Assembly: GCA_001598975.1 (NCBI GenBank)
Contig: BBXU01000825.1
Location: 21,293-85,292 of the forward strand
Direction: 5' to 3'
Length of the DNA: 64,000 bases
Source of the DNA: Parachlorella kessleri
Lineage: Eukaryota > Chlorophyta > Trebouxiophyceae > Chlorellales > Chlorellaceae
The position numbers and the translations under genes are program-made. Below are positions 44,431 through 57,600 of the stretch, one piece after another. Below the pieces are notes generated by a model. It was not told where the DNA came from. It saw nothing but the letters and a program-made list of their open reading frames with translations, and did not search any database. Each line of letters opens with the position of its first letter. Positions within the stretch are counted from its first letter, which is position 1.

Positions 44431-47400
44431 ATGCGTCTCAAGGTTCTTAAGATGGGAGGGGAGTCCTTCGATGTTGATGTGCCACGGACGGTGAGCAGAG
44501 TCACGGTCAAAAAGTGTTGATCAGAAACTCCAATGCTGCCTTGGAGCTCCCAAGCCTCTATGAGTGCAGTAAGTACCTCTTTCTCTCCTTTGATCTCCCT
44601 TGCCAGTGCGCATCTCTCCAATGCCTTCACTTCCTGCAGGCCACCTGTGAGGACTTGAAGCGGCAGCTTGCCACAGTGGCCCGGCTGCCGCAGGAGCGCC
44701 AGCGCATCATCTTCCGCGGCAGGGTGCTGCAGAACGAAGAGCGGCTCAGCGAGGCCGGGGTGTCCGGCGGCCACACCCTGCACGTGGTGGACATGCCGCC
44801 GGGCGCTGAGCCGGGGGTGGGCCAGCAGCAGGCACAGCAGGCTCAGCAGGGTGCTGCGCTGGGCGGCATGGACTTCCTGGGTGGCTTGCTGGGGGGCTTT
44901 GGAATGGCTCAGCCAGGAGCCGGACCAGGTATGGGCAGTCCGTTGGTGACAGAATAACCCGCAGCAGCCATCTGGGTTTCGATTTGTACGGCATTAAACA
45001 AGCCTAGTGTGGTTTGCATTGCACTGTGGCCCGGGGCCTCATTTGCATATGAGGACTGCAGACAGGGCGGTTGCAGTTACGGTTTCTGAATGTATGAGTG
45101 TATTCTGCATACTGCGGCTATGTGTAAGTGTCACCTGTCTGGGGTTTGAGAGAAGTGTTGGTGCTCCTCAGCCCTTGCCAGACTGTGGGTGGACCCCTGT
45201 GCCCCCTCAACCTCCTCAGTCTACTTGTGTTCGCGACGAACGGCTACCACCTCATGCATGCAGGGGGTGCTGCGGTCCTGGGGCCATTTGTGGTGGACGG
45301 CAGCGGGGGCGGCGGCCCGGGCAACCCCGCTGACTTTGGCGCCATGATAGCGCAGCAAATCGCAGCCGCTTTTGGCGGGGCGGGGGTGGCTGGGGTCCCC
45401 GGCCAGCCAATGCCTGGGCAGCCTGCCCCAGGTGAGCCAGGGGCCCTTGGGAATGGCAGGGGCCTGTGGCTCCCTGGCGGGAGTGGGAGGGGTGGAAGGG
45501 CTGGAGCTTTCAGCTTGGGCAGACAGGACGCTGCTTGGGGCTCCTCGAGTGCCCATGGTAATATTCTTGTTTCCCCAGCGCACTGCAGCGCGCCTCGCAA
45601 GTTGTGGCCTTGCTGCGTGGCTGTCGTCATTCCCAGTCAGGCCAGTGCGAGTCAGGCCAGTGCTGGACCTCGAGAGGCACGAGCTTGCAACTCCTGCGCT
45701 GTGCAGCCCCCGCGGCCAGCACCGGCCCTGTGCGCACGGCCATGCTGGAGACGCCCAATGTGCCCGCGCCTCGCATGACCAGCGGGCCTTATCCCCACGT
45801 GCTGACTGGGCTCAACCTGATGACTACGAGATTAGAGAACGAGTATGACGATGCTGAGCTGGACCCCCTCCCTCGCATTAGGGAGTACTACGGTGAGCGA
45901 GTGTTAAGGGGGCCGGGGCTTGTGGCGGGGTGGAGAACGATTGAAGCTGGGGAGCTCAGTGGGGGTGTCCGTCAATGGTAGTGGCACCTGATGGCATCCC
46001 CAGCCTTCCAGTTGCCTGCCAGTGTGTGCGGGGCTCACATGCGCCGGATCACACTGTCACTGCTTCCATACTTCTAGCCTCGTGGGCTCCCCTCTGGTGC
46101 CACTGGCCTGGAGTGCCAGCCTTGGTGGGCCGGCAACTCTGTACATCAGCGGAGCTTGCGCTTGTGGCTGGCAACCTTGTGCGCACCGTCAAGGGGATGT
46201 AGGGCAGCAGGATTCTATCGAGGTCGGAATTTTGAGGTCGGCACTGGCTGGCTTGTTCGTCCAGGCCTGGCCCGGTGCCTTTGGCCCTCCCACGTCTGAT
46301 GGGCGGCCCTTTCATGTGCTGGGGGGTCTCTCAGCTTTGGCTTGGCTGCTGTTGTTGATCATTGGGATGTTTGTGCTGTGGGTGGGCCCTTGCGTATTCT
46401 TGTCTTAAGTCCCCAGGATACCCAATGTTGCCAGTGGTCCCTCAGTGACCACCCTTGTGGGAACCAGCGTCGACAACTCTCTGATGGAAGCGACATGGGG
46501 GGGTATAGTTGTTTTTTAGCAACCATGCTGCGCCTGTTACTCAGCCCTTTGTAGCCAACGGTGGAGCCAAGCCTGATTATAGGCTGGTAGGTCAGTTGCC
46601 CCAGCCCCAGCCCCAGCTTTGGCTGCGGCGCTGACTGTTCCTGTACAACTGCCCAGCCTGTGGCTACTGGGACAAGCCCGGCTTTTCGCTGCTGCAGGGC
46701 GTCCCAGCACAGAGGAGACCATGCACTTCCTGCGCGCTGCCCGCGCTGTGCTCAACTCCTCCCCGCTGCTCCGCCCCACCCGCGTCGCCGTCAGCCGGAT
46801 CCTGCTAGCCGCCGGCCTGCAGCCGCTGCGGCCCCCGGCCTGGGAGAGGGCCGAAGACGAAGATGAAGAGGAGTACGAGGGAAGCACCGTCGAGGAGGGT
46901 GACGGTGGAAGTGAGGGCGGCTCTTCTCTTCCCGTGCTGACTGAGGACAGCAGCAGCCAAGGCGACAGCGATAGCGAAGCCGATGGCGGCCGCAACGGCC
47001 GGGCGAGGCAGGCTGCCGGCAGGCGCGGGCGGGGCCGCGGGGGGCAGCAGGGCCAGCGGGGGCATCAGGCGCAGCAGCAGGGCGCCCTGCGCAGCTTCCC
47101 CGTGTCCGCGGAGGAGCTCAGTGAGGAGGAGGGCGGCGCAGCAGGGGCAGCAGAAGGGGCGGCGCGGTTGAGGCATAGGGCGCCGGGGCAGGCCACTGCC
47201 AGCCCTGCCGGCCGAGCAGGAGGCAGGCACAGGCCCCACGGTGAGGGTCGTGGGCTCGGGGTGTTCTCCCTGCTGCCACCGTAGCAGCGTGGGCGCTTGT
47301 CTCCTCCACTGGAAGAGCGGTCGTGTCTGTCGCGTGGTCGGCAGTTAACCCCAGGCGGTAGCCAGGCATGCTGATACTGAATAGTGATACCTGTCCTGCT

Positions 47401-50400
47401 GCAGAAGCCCATGATGATATGCCTGCTCTGGAGTCCGATGGGGGTAGCGACAGCGGGGAGTCAGACAGCGGTGAGGGCTGCCTTAGGCTGGTGTGGTGGA
47501 GCTTCACAGTGTGTTTGTCACGGTTGCAAGATGGTGTGAACCTGTGGAGGACCCGTAAATGGTCTGTCAGTCTATCGTGCTTGGGGCTGGGCTTACTGTA
47601 GATGTCCTGCTCGTAGCTGCGCTCGTTCCTCGATGTAGCACTGTGACGGCATCTGAGGCCCCTGTGCATGGCTGGACCGTTGTAAGGGCCGGGCACCTCA
47701 GTGCAGTGCCAAGCCGACCCATGCCACGTGTCCGCTACGGTCCCCAGACACTACACCCAGTTTGCAGTGCAAGCAACCCCAACGCAACCACTGCGGAGCT
47801 GTCGTGTTGTTAAATGGAGGTCATGCAGGTGCAATGGCGTGATTTTTGTTGTCCCTTGGTCCCTGTACAAACATATGTTGCTGCTCCTGTGTTGGTACTG
47901 GTTGTAGCGTGCCACCTTCTCATTTCGAGGCTGCAGGGAGGCACAGTGACAGCGCCAGCGAGGATGACGACGGGGAGGAGATCAGCAATGAGGACCTGCT
48001 GCTGGTGGCAGCCGTGTCTCTTGGGGAGCTGGCGGCGCGCTTCCTGGACATTGCTGGCGCCAGCTCAGACGACAGCCTGTGGGACTTGTTGGACGATCTT
48101 CGAGGCCTGACAGAAGTGCGGCGCGAGAACATGCAGCAGCTGGCGGTGAGTCAGGGGCGTGCCTGCGCTTGCTGCTTCTGAGGTGGCCTGCTGGGGCTGA
48201 GCGGTGTCGTGGACCTCCTGCTTTGCCTTGGCCTGACAGTGAGTCAGCTACGCCTTGGCCTGACAGTGGGTCTGCTGTCGTAACGTGGTGCTTGGGTGTG
48301 GTGGGCGCGTTGTGGGCGCTCCTTTGAAGTTCCTGGAGCGGGGGGCGCAGCTATGTGCCCCTTCTGTGTGGCCTTTGAGGCAGGTTTGTGGCCTTTGAGG
48401 CAGGTTAGGCGCCAGCATCGGAGGCCTCACTCCAATATGTGGTTATGAATGTCTAGCATGCTGATGCCAGCCGACCGCGCGAGTGATGCATAATCACAGC
48501 GTGGGAGACAGCTGTGGAAGCACAAATCCCCAACCCTCATCCCAGCGCGCTGAGCGTGCCTGCAGGGGGACGTCCAGCAGGTCACGGCGCGCCTGTACCG
48601 CCTGGGCAGCGTGTGGGCCGAGCTGTCCCGCGGCATGCAGTACCTGGGGGCTGCGCTGGAGAGCGGCAACATGGCGGTGGTGTCGGCCATACCTGGATAC
48701 CTCACCGTGCAGGGTGAGCAAGGGGGGATGGTGTCTGGTCAGGCTACAAGACGAGGGGGGGAGAGGGGGTGGCAGGCTGGGGAAGACCCCGACTTGTGTT
48801 GTAGTATGGTTGTGTTTGGTTGGGCTGCCAGCTGCAACGGCGCGTTGCGCATTTCCCACGCTCTTCGCCGGTCTATCTCCCCCGCCCACAATTGTTGAAT
48901 TGCCATGCGTGCCTTATAGAGTTGCAGTCACCTCAGCCGCAGCGAAATCACGCTGGCACCCACCCTCCCCATGCTGTCAGTACCCAACTGGGCAGTGGCC
49001 TGTACACCGTCTGTGGCTGCAGGCTCCCAGGCGAGGCCCAACCTGCAGCGCCCCGGCTACCCTCCCCTCCACTACCTGCACCCCCTTGGCGGCTACTTTG
49101 GGGGCCAGATCCCGGACACCCAGGCCACCCCCGGCATGGGCCACGGGGTGCCTGTGGGCACGGCGGTGGTGGACATTGCCGTGGCGGGGCCCGCCATGAT
49201 GGGCATGCCTGCTGCGGCTGCTGGTGCTGCAGGTGAGCACCAGGGGTGCAGGGCAGGGCAGGGACCGGGAAGCGGGTTTGGGCACGGTTGGCCGACCTGG
49301 GGGCTCTCGCACTGCAGTCGTGGCGCTTCGTAGTGAGCTCAAATGAACATTGACCACCTGGAGGAGCACTCGCAGCTGCTGATAGGTGCTGGCGAACAGC
49401 TACAGTTGGCGGGAAACGACTGGATGTTGTTGTGGGGCATTGCCTGGGGGTGCTGTGCAGCCTGGCGGACAGGCTGTGAAGTGGGTGCCGCGCAGTCGGG
49501 GTCTGCGGCCTGCACGTGCCGTGCCTGCACCGCGTTCAATCTCACATACTTTGGTCCCACTTCTGTAGGGGCTGGCCTTGTCTCTCAACATGCCGGGCTA
49601 GCAGCGGCACTACAGCCTGGCCAAGCCGCCCAGCAGGCAGCCAGCCAGGCACAGCCTCCGCAGCAGCAGCACCCACAGCAGCAGGAGCCCCGTGGCTTCC
49701 TCAACCGTGGCCCCGCACCAGGCCTTGCCGTACCCGCATCAGCGGCAGCGGGCGTAGGGCAGCAGCCTCCAGGTGTCGCTGCACAGCAGGCGGGGCAGGC
49801 ACAGCAGGCGCAGCAGGGAGGACAGGGTCCACCTAGGCAGGCAGCGTCCCAGGTCAGGCAGATACAGCTGGCGGTCGACAGCCTGGTGCAGTCCACCCGC
49901 ACCGGCGTGGACCTTGCGACGCAGCGAGTGCAGGAGGCCAGGAGCGCCATGCAGGTGGGGTGCATGCACAGAAGCACTGGTGGTGTCGAAGGCAAGGGCT
50001 TCATATGTTTTCATAGAGCACTTGCTTTGCCAACAGCTAGAACGGGCAAGACTGTTAGGTTGCGAAGCACCAAACTGCAGACTGGCTGGGGGTTCGCTTT
50101 GCTCAGTGTGTCATACTGTCCTCACATTCAGCTTCAGGATGCCTTGCGGCCTTGCAGTCAACGGCGTGGTGTGTGGGATTCCCATGGCTGCATGTGTCAC
50201 GTAGGCCACCGTTCAACAGATGCATCGTGGAACTCCGTGGCTGGCTGTCTGGGCAGTTTTACCAGTCCCCAACCTCGCTGCCGTTTGTGCAGGCTGTTAT
50301 CACCGGGCGAGAGGGTGGTGTGCAGGCGATCCTGCAGCGCGCCCACCACACCATGCAAGCGCTGGTGGCAGCAGAAGAGTCACTAGCCCGTGCCCGGCAG

Positions 50401-53400
50401 CGCACGGAGCAGGCAGCCCAGCAGGTGCAGCGTGCGCTGCGCTCCCAGCAGGGCTCAGCGCAGCAGGGCGGTGGAGGGCCGTTGGTGCAGCACCAAGCGG
50501 TGAGGATCACCTTTGGAGGACCCGGGGGGCAGCAGCTGCAGGTTCCCTTGCAGTCAGGCACAGGGGCAGCTGGCGCCGCTGCCGGTGCCGGCGGTCAAGC
50601 CCCAGGTGCTGCTGCAGCACCAGCACAGCAGGCGCATCAGGGCGCAGCAACAGCACAGCAGGGGCAGCGCACGGTCAGTATACCGCTGGGTCCCCTGGTC
50701 AACCAGGTGATGCAGGGTCTGGCTGCCAGCTGGCAGCAGGCGTCTCGCGGCCAGCAGCAGCAGCCTGGTGCCAGGACTGCAGGGGGACAGCAAGCGCCTG
50801 AAGCGGCTGAAGCAGCGGCAGCAGCGCAGGAGCAGGCTGCGGTAGAGGGGCCACCGGGGGCCGGCGTGGCGGCGTTTGCTGAGCAGCTGCTGGGAGGCTT
50901 GGGCATGGCGCCCGAAGATCGCCAGTTGCTGATCCAGCAGGTGAGAGAGAAGGTGCTGATGCCATGCTTTCCGAGCTGTACTGCACTGGGAGTGGAGGTC
51001 CCGACATCATACCAAGCCTTGCAAGGTTATTTCTCCTGTATAATTGGCTTTGCCTGCATCTGCCACAGCTCACCAGGTTTTGGATGTGGCTTGACACCAT
51101 GACAAGTTGGATGGTTCTGAGCATGTCGTCCTCCTGACTCCTGGCTGGTTGTGTTGGTCATCACCTGTGCAGCTGACCGGCATGACCCAGGCGTTGCGCC
51201 AGTCATCCATCGCCTCCCTGGACCTGCCCACACTGCTATCCGACATCCGTGCCAGCCTCAGCCCAGTGATTGTCGACGTGGTGCAGCAGGCCCAGCATCC
51301 GCAGCAGGCAGAGCAAGGTCAGCAGCAGGGCGGCCAGCGTGCGGTGCAGCTGGCGGAGGAGGCGGTGCCGCGTCTGACCGCTGCTGTGCGCGCTGTGCTG
51401 GAGCGCCATCTAGGCAGGCTGACTGAGTCGCCGGCACTACAGCAGTTCATGGTGAGGAGGAGGGGTTGGATTGTCAACATTGCGTGGGGTTGGGGCCAAT
51501 TGTGGGTCGCTTAACCCATATGTTTTCGATATGTTTCATGGCCACGCTTTGAGTTTTTTGTTGGGAAGGTAGCTTGCATGTTATCTCATGACATGATATA
51601 TGACAATCGAGAGCTGCACGCACTTGCAAAACGCAGAGTCTCCCCTCTCTCTGTCTCCCCTTCTAATTCTGCCTGCCTTTTGATGCAGCTGGCACCCGCC
51701 ACACTGCTGTCTGACCCCTTCCTGTTACGTGCATTTCCATCTTAAAAAGCAGAGTTGCATGATGATATTCGTGCAATGATTTGCCTATATCTCGACGCCC
51801 ACCTTGGTGGTCATCGGCCCTCAAACAAGCTTAAAACCACAGGCAAACCTGAGCAATGACTGCCTGGCTTCCCTGGTGCAGCCCCACCTGGAGGAGATGG
51901 GCATCAACCTCCAGGCCCTGCAAGGCGCCTCTGCCCAGGCTGCCTCCGCGCCTGCTGCCGCTGCCGCTGCTGGGACGGATGCCACAGCGACAGCTGCGCC
52001 AGATGAGAGCCCAGCTGGCTTCGGTGGACAAACACGCAGCACCACTGCAAACGCTACCGAGCCAGGTGCCCCTGCAACTGCTGTCTCTCCATCCGTGGCT
52101 GTCGCTCCAGCAGCCGCGGCAGCTCAGCCCAGGGCAGGAGCATCCCCAGTGCCGGCGCCGACTAACCAGCAGCCGGCAACAGGGAGCAGTAGGGCCCCCA
52201 CTGTGGAAGCACCCTTGCCCGAGTTGACCAAGCAGCAGCAGGCTGCTCCGCCGGTTGCAAGCTCAGACAACCAGGACGGCTTAGGGGCGCATGAGGCCAG
52301 CCATGCTGCGTCAGGCAGCCACAGCGCCCATGTGTCCCATGCCGCTGCTCCTAGCCTCGGTGCACCGCAGGGCAAGCCTGCCGGGCTGGGCCTAGGTCGG
52401 GGCCTGGGCTTGCCTAGCAAGCCTGGTGGCCTCAAGAAGCGCTCGGCAGCAGCCCATGCCACAGCACTGGCGCCTGCGGCGGCGCCTGCTGAGCCTTTGG
52501 CAGGTGCTGCTGTTGGTGCTGCCAATATTGGTACAAGTTGTGAGAGCGAGGTACCTAGCACAGGCCTGAAAGAGCGGGAAGTGCCTGAGCTTCAGACTGC
52601 ACATCCAGCAACAGCGGCTGCAGAAAATGCGGGGCAGGGGACAGCGTCCCGAAGCGTAGCTTTGGCAGCAGCTTCATCTGCATCCACCCAGGCAGGAGAT
52701 GCTGCTGCTGAGCCTCCCGCCCCCGACAGCAGTGAGCCAGTCCCTGCCACCGCGGATAGCGACTCCTCTGACCCTGCTATTGAAACTATCCCGCCACGGC
52801 CTGCAGCGCCGCTTGGCCCAGGAGGAGCAGCGGGCCCCGACCTGGCTGGCTTGATGTCTGGCCTGCTGGGGCCCGGAGGGCCAGCTGGTGGGGGTGGGCG
52901 TGGTGGAGGGGGTGGAGGCCTGATGGACCTCATGGGGTCGGTCATGCAGTCACCTGCCTTCATGCAGATGGCCCAGTCGCCGGCCATGCAGCGGATGGCT
53001 GAACAGGTTATTTGATTGGGTGATGGAATTGCTAATTATTGATACTGGAAAGATCGAAAGCCAAATGGATGGAAAGGCAAGGGGACAACTTGCATGGGAA
53101 TGTTGCTGGTAGGACAGCAGCTCTGCGAGTGCATGTCACCTGCAGGGTCACATGTAGCACCCGCACGTGACCTGCAACAATATGAACTGTGCCTTCACTA
53201 GACCCGCGCATGTGCTGCGGTAGGCCTGCGCCTTTGCATGCAGCCTTTGGCTCACTGCGTACCCTGTTTTCACGCAGGTGCTGGGTGGCGGCTCTGGCGG
53301 GGGCAGCCTCAATCTTGGCTCGCTTATGGGGGAGGTGATGGGCGGCATGATGGGTGATGCTCCAGCAGGCAAGCGTTGAGAAAAGGGTGAAGACTGCATT

Positions 53401-53894
53401 GCCTGAGTCGCTAATCTGAGGTGCTGGAAGGAAGTGGATATAAATTTAGCAGAAATGAGACGGATGTATATGTCATCACTGGGAACATGGTGTCCAGCGA
53501 CCTTGGGACGTGATGGGTGTTTTTTCCGTTCCCCTCAAGCCCTTCTTGCTCCGCGATTCCTGCAGGCCGGCAGCGGCAAGGGCCACGATCCAGGGGCATT
53601 GATGGCGTGCTGGGCAGCAGTGACAGCATGGCCACAGGGCCTACTGAGGGCACTGCTGACCAGGCTGACCTGGATGCTGTGCTGGGTGTGCTGCCTGCCG
53701 AGGAGGCAGCGAGGTGGCGACAGACGATCGAGGCTGATGCTGAGCGACAAGTTCGCATGGCGGCACAGCAAGAGGCAACAGGCGGTGGTGAAGGCTTCAG
53801 CGATGCCTACAGTGCACTGCGGATGGCTGCCCGGCGAGGGGCCTCCTCGGGGCTGCTGGGGATTCTGGGGGGCGTGGAAGACCAGCAGGAGTAG
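44431..53894 (+). CDS. Giant BAG6/Scythe-like protein with N-terminal ubiquitin-like domain
   Basis: Fifteen exons join in phase: 44431-44490, 44640-44928, 45264-45431, 45707-45892, 46698-47240, 47405-47470, 47937-48145, 48566-48713, 49023-49232, 49569-49954, 50293-50940, 51173-51451, 51843-53006, 53278-53368, 53566-53894; 1591 residues. Residues 1-76 are a ubiquitin-like domain (MRLKVLKMGGESFDVDVP, CEDLKRQLATVARLPQERQR, IIFRGRVLQNEERLSEAGVS, LHVVDMPPG), with IFRGRVLQ matching BAG6-type UBLs. Further conserved-looking parts: HVLTGLNLMTTRLENEYDDA, HFLRAARAVLNSSPLLRPTR, LYRLGSVWAELSRGMQYLGA, AFAEQLLGGLGMAPEDRQLL, and a Met/Gly-rich end (LIDLMGSVMQSP-type) as in UBL-shuttle proteins. Known BAG6 chaperones hydrophobic clients to the proteasome or tail-anchored insertion. 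The spacers are Gln/Ala-rich. The last intron uses a GC donor (GCAG|gcaagc at 53369); without it the protein would stop at 53379. TGTAA at 54147-54151. Confidence 0.82.
48224..48406. repeat. Two short direct-repeat pairs inside a BAG6-like intron
   Basis: GCCTTGGCCTGACAGTG occurs at about 48225-48241 and again at 48252-48268; a 20-bp unit (TGTGGCCTTTGAGGCAGGTT) is tandemly doubled at 48367-48406. All lie in intron 7. Confidence 0.8.
51700..51746. repeat. 47-bp intronic element, copy 2
   Basis: In intron 12 of the BAG6-like gene; 44 of 47 bases identical to 33596-33642, in the same orientation relative to transcription. Confidence 0.85.
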
Positions 53895-54611
53895 GGCGCA
53901 GCCTTTGCGCAGTGCGGCTCACATGTTTTTAGCAGTAGCCAGGTCCGGGGCACTGGACGGACCACGGTGTGGCGCTCCCTTTGTGCTGTTTGGTATGAGT
54001 GGTTGCGAGAAGATATATTTGATGGTAGGAAGACAGCAACATGGCGGGATGCCAGCTGTGTTGGTGCAATTGATTGATGTGCCAGTGCGCGCCAGGCAAC
54101 ATGATCCTAGGACGGTGAACTTGAAATGCAAACAGATTTGGCAATTTGTAAGTGTTGATTGCGAGAGGGGCAGTGAGAGACCACCACAGATACCACCGAC
54201 ATCCGTAGTGGTGCCAATTCAGCATGCCCCAGCAATCATGTGCTGCAAGACCACAAACCCTTCAGGGTACACCAAATATTTGTGTCAGGTGGGAGAAGCC
54301 CAAGACGTGGATTCCAGCGTTAATCTCATGGAGGCTCGTACATGGGTGGTGCGACGGCTGGGTGCGACGGTCGATGCATGGAGAGCCAATCCAGTCAGAC
54401 CCCAGAGCAGACGCCGAGGTACAACAGTACAACTCTCCTCAAACTTAAATCCACCCCAACATGCCAAAGTCCATTGTCCCATCCATTCTTTCTGCCAGCT
54501 CTCTCTGCCTTTCAGGGCTTTGAAACAGCTTGCCGCTTACTATAGTGCTAGCTGCCCGCTTGCACGACCTAGGCTGCCGCCTGTCACGACCTGGCTGCGC
54601 AAACAAGCATC
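53895..54611. other. 3' UTR of the BAG6-like gene and promoter of the expansin-like gene
   Basis: No coding exon supported. TGTAA at 54147-54151 is 253 nt after the stop. The bases from about 54540 to the ATG at 54612 recur in the downstream truncated copy (from about 60240), so the duplicated unit included some 5' flank. Confidence 0.5.
54147..54151 (+). terminator. TGTAA polyadenylation signal, BAG6-like gene
   Basis: TGTAA 253 nt after the TAG at 53892-53894. Confidence 0.4.
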
Positions 54612-57600
54612 ATGCAGAGGGTTCTTCTTCTTCTGGGAGCCGTGTCTGTGGCTCTCGCTGACGATTGGCGAGCGGGCCGAGCGAGGTACGAGCCAGGTTT
54701 GGGAAATGCCTGAGAGGTGACAGCAGTCAGACTGCTAGAGCTAGCCAGCCACGGCTGCCGGGGTGGAAGGAGCTGCCTGCCTGAGGCGAAATGCTGAGCC
54801 CTTGACCTGCCAGTGCTGCTGCACTGCAAGTGGCTTTCTTGAGCTTGGTGCTGGGCTGAAGCAAGGTGCTGCTCTGTGTGCAGCTACTATGGCACGGATG
54901 GATGGTCGATACACAAAGGTAAGTGCTGCACCAGTTCTATGCGACGAAAAGCTGTGCTTCTCTGCCGCACACGGCCCTGCCTTAGGGGGCAGCACTGCTG
55001 CCTTGTGTGTGTATGCCTTGTGCGCCTTCCAATGGCAGCAGCGCTCGTGCTCATTATAGAGCTGGCTCCCTGACAACTGCAGGCAGCTGCGGCTTTGGCT
55101 ATTGCTGGCCGGACATCGGCACTGGCTGGGACGTGGCTGCCATTGCTGACGCTTCACCTGAGTTTGCCGGCAGCTGCGGGTCAGTCGTCCGTGCAGAGGA
55201 GCGCGTAGAGTGCTGTGCCAGACAGCCAGTTGTGCATGCATGCTTTACAAAGTTGATGCTTTCTGGGGACTGCATTGCATTAACATAACTGACCTGAATG
55301 CCTGACAGTAACGCCATGTTGGTTGTGCAGGCGGTGCTATGAAGTGCGGTGCGCAAGCCGCATGGTGGTAGACGGGTACGGCAATCAGATGGACCGCACC
55401 AGCGGCATCTGCCGAGACAGTTCTACCAGCGTGGTGGTGCGCACCGTGGACAACTGTGAGTAACTGCACCAGGATTGGCTGCAGGCATACACTCTGTTGC
55501 TACTGCTGCGCCTGTGTGACATGTCCTCCAGCATGGAGGGCAAGCTCCATGAAGCCAGCCTGTGGAACCGCACACTGGCGGTGGTACGCTGTTAGACTAC
55601 ACTAGACTAGGAACCGCACACTGCTGCTGATCATTTCCTTTCACTGGCCCGTCCTGCTACAGGTCCGTGCAACTACCCTGCCAATGCTTACTCCAACAAA
55701 CGCTGGTGCTGTGGGGACAACAAGGTAGGCTCAGGGCACTGAGGCCAAGCTTGTGGCGCAGTTTGGCTCTGGTGTGCGTGGGTTGCTTGTTTGTATGGTG
55801 CATATCCCAGCATTTCAAGTTAACATGGGAAAGCTTCAAAGAGTGTTTCTCTGAACAGCGCATATAATAGCGAGACATGTGATCCATGTGATCACTCCTT
55901 TCTGTGTTCAGGGTACCCAAGGCACCCACTTTGACCTGTCCATCTGGGCCTTTGAGAAACTGGCAGAGACCAAGTGGGGTGTGATTCCCCTGGAGTTCCG
56001 CCCTGTCAGCTGCGACTACAAGCCCTCCAAGCCGGCGCCTGAGCTTGCTTACCCAACCCAAGGTGCGGACTCTGACAGCCAACGCTGTCAGATATATGGA
56101 AGTCCTTGCCACTGTGCTTTGGTTCTAGCTACATCTGTCTGACAAGCCAGTGTGCCATCTTTTGATGCAGAACAAACCCTATACTGGGTTTTCTCTATGG
56201 GTAGGCCCTGATCACTGTTGCCTGCAGGCGAGGCACCACCCTCTGATGCCAAGAAGCCCACCGACTACACCTACGTGAAGCGTACTGACTGGACTGGCCA
56301 ATCTCAGGGTAAGCCCCTGGCTTTTTTTTTATGTGCGCATACCTTTTGCCCCAACTCATGCTGAGGCAGTGTAGGCTCTAATACACAGCTGCATGCAACA
56401 CATACCTCTGCGCTCTTGAAAGAGTGTTTTCACAGTGCTTCATTACAACATCGCATAATGCTTTTTTAAGCTGCTTTGCTGCAGGAGCTGTCAAGCAGGT
56501 GGCCGACCCTTCACAGGCTTATGGCGGTGCCCAGGTAGCCTATTCTAGCCTGTTCAGCGGCGGAGGCGCATTTACGATCGACCCCACTGGGTAAGCGCCC
56601 TCATGCAGCAGTGCAGACATGGCCCAGAGTACTCTTGCCGCCCTGTTGGCTGGGTATGAGCTCATTTGTCAGCACCCAGGAGTTCTTCCAGTACTCCTGC
56701 CTGTGCACAGACCACAAGAACCAGCTGAGGACCAGTCACTTGGCTGTCTGCAGCATGAGTTCCGCCATATGACCTGCCAAAGAAAGAAATTCATTGCCCC
56801 TGCGCAGGGTCTCCAACCAGTACTCTGCCACCAACCGCTTGGGCGGCAGCCCCTTTGGCGCTGCATCCGCCTCTGCCACAGCCAGCTCCTCTAGTGTTTT
56901 CAGCTCCAGGTGAGAGAAAAATGGATGTCATTTATTCTCTGACCTCTCTTCTGCAGTCACACATCACCTGCACCTGTGAGCAAGTCCTGTTGGTGCCTGT
57001 GAAGGGTTTTGGCGGCCTTGGCTTGCTTGAAATTACAGACTTCCTATTAGTTGCCACCAGCAGCAAGTACTGTAGTCTCTTAGGCTCATGCCTTGTCGAT
57101 GTCGACAATACACACCAAATATCAAGCCTCATCTGCCCTGCTGCAGCTCCTCATACGCCAGCAGCAGTGGTGGTGCGGCATATGCCAGTGCCAGTGCCAG
57201 CAGTGGTCCCATGGTGATCGCTTTCAACGGTCCCAGTGACAGCAGCAGCGATGGCTCTTCCAACGACGGCTGCAGCGACACGCCTCCTCCCAACAGCGGC
57301 GCCAGCTGCCAGCAGCAGAAGAACTGGGGCAAGTGCGGTGACAGCTTCATGCAGGGTTACTGCCTGGCTAGCTGCGGCAAGTGCACAATTGCATCTCCCT
57401 CCCCAGCACCCAGCAGTTCTTCCAGCGGCGGCTGCACCGATGTCCCACCACCCAACAGCGGTGTCAACTGCCAACAGCAGAAGGCCTGGGGCAAGTGCAG
57501 TGACGGCTTCGTGCAGGGGTACTGCTTGGCCAGCTGCGGCAAGTGCGCCGCCTCCGCATCTCCCTCCCCATCTCCCTCACCACCTCCCTCGCCAGCATCC

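Noticed and set aside
46805..47239. Long minus-strand ORF opposite the BAG6-like gene, with others at 52124-52561 and 52592-52987
   Set aside because: GC-rich, repeat-coding exons produce open antisense frames; composition is Pro/Ala/Arg/Leu without motifs, and the plus frame explains the sequence.
53378..53380. TGA that could end the BAG6-like protein one exon earlier
   Set aside because: A GC donor (GCAG|gcaagc) just before it joins in phase to a 108-residue acidic/helical exon with a good acceptor; kept as the less likely alternative.
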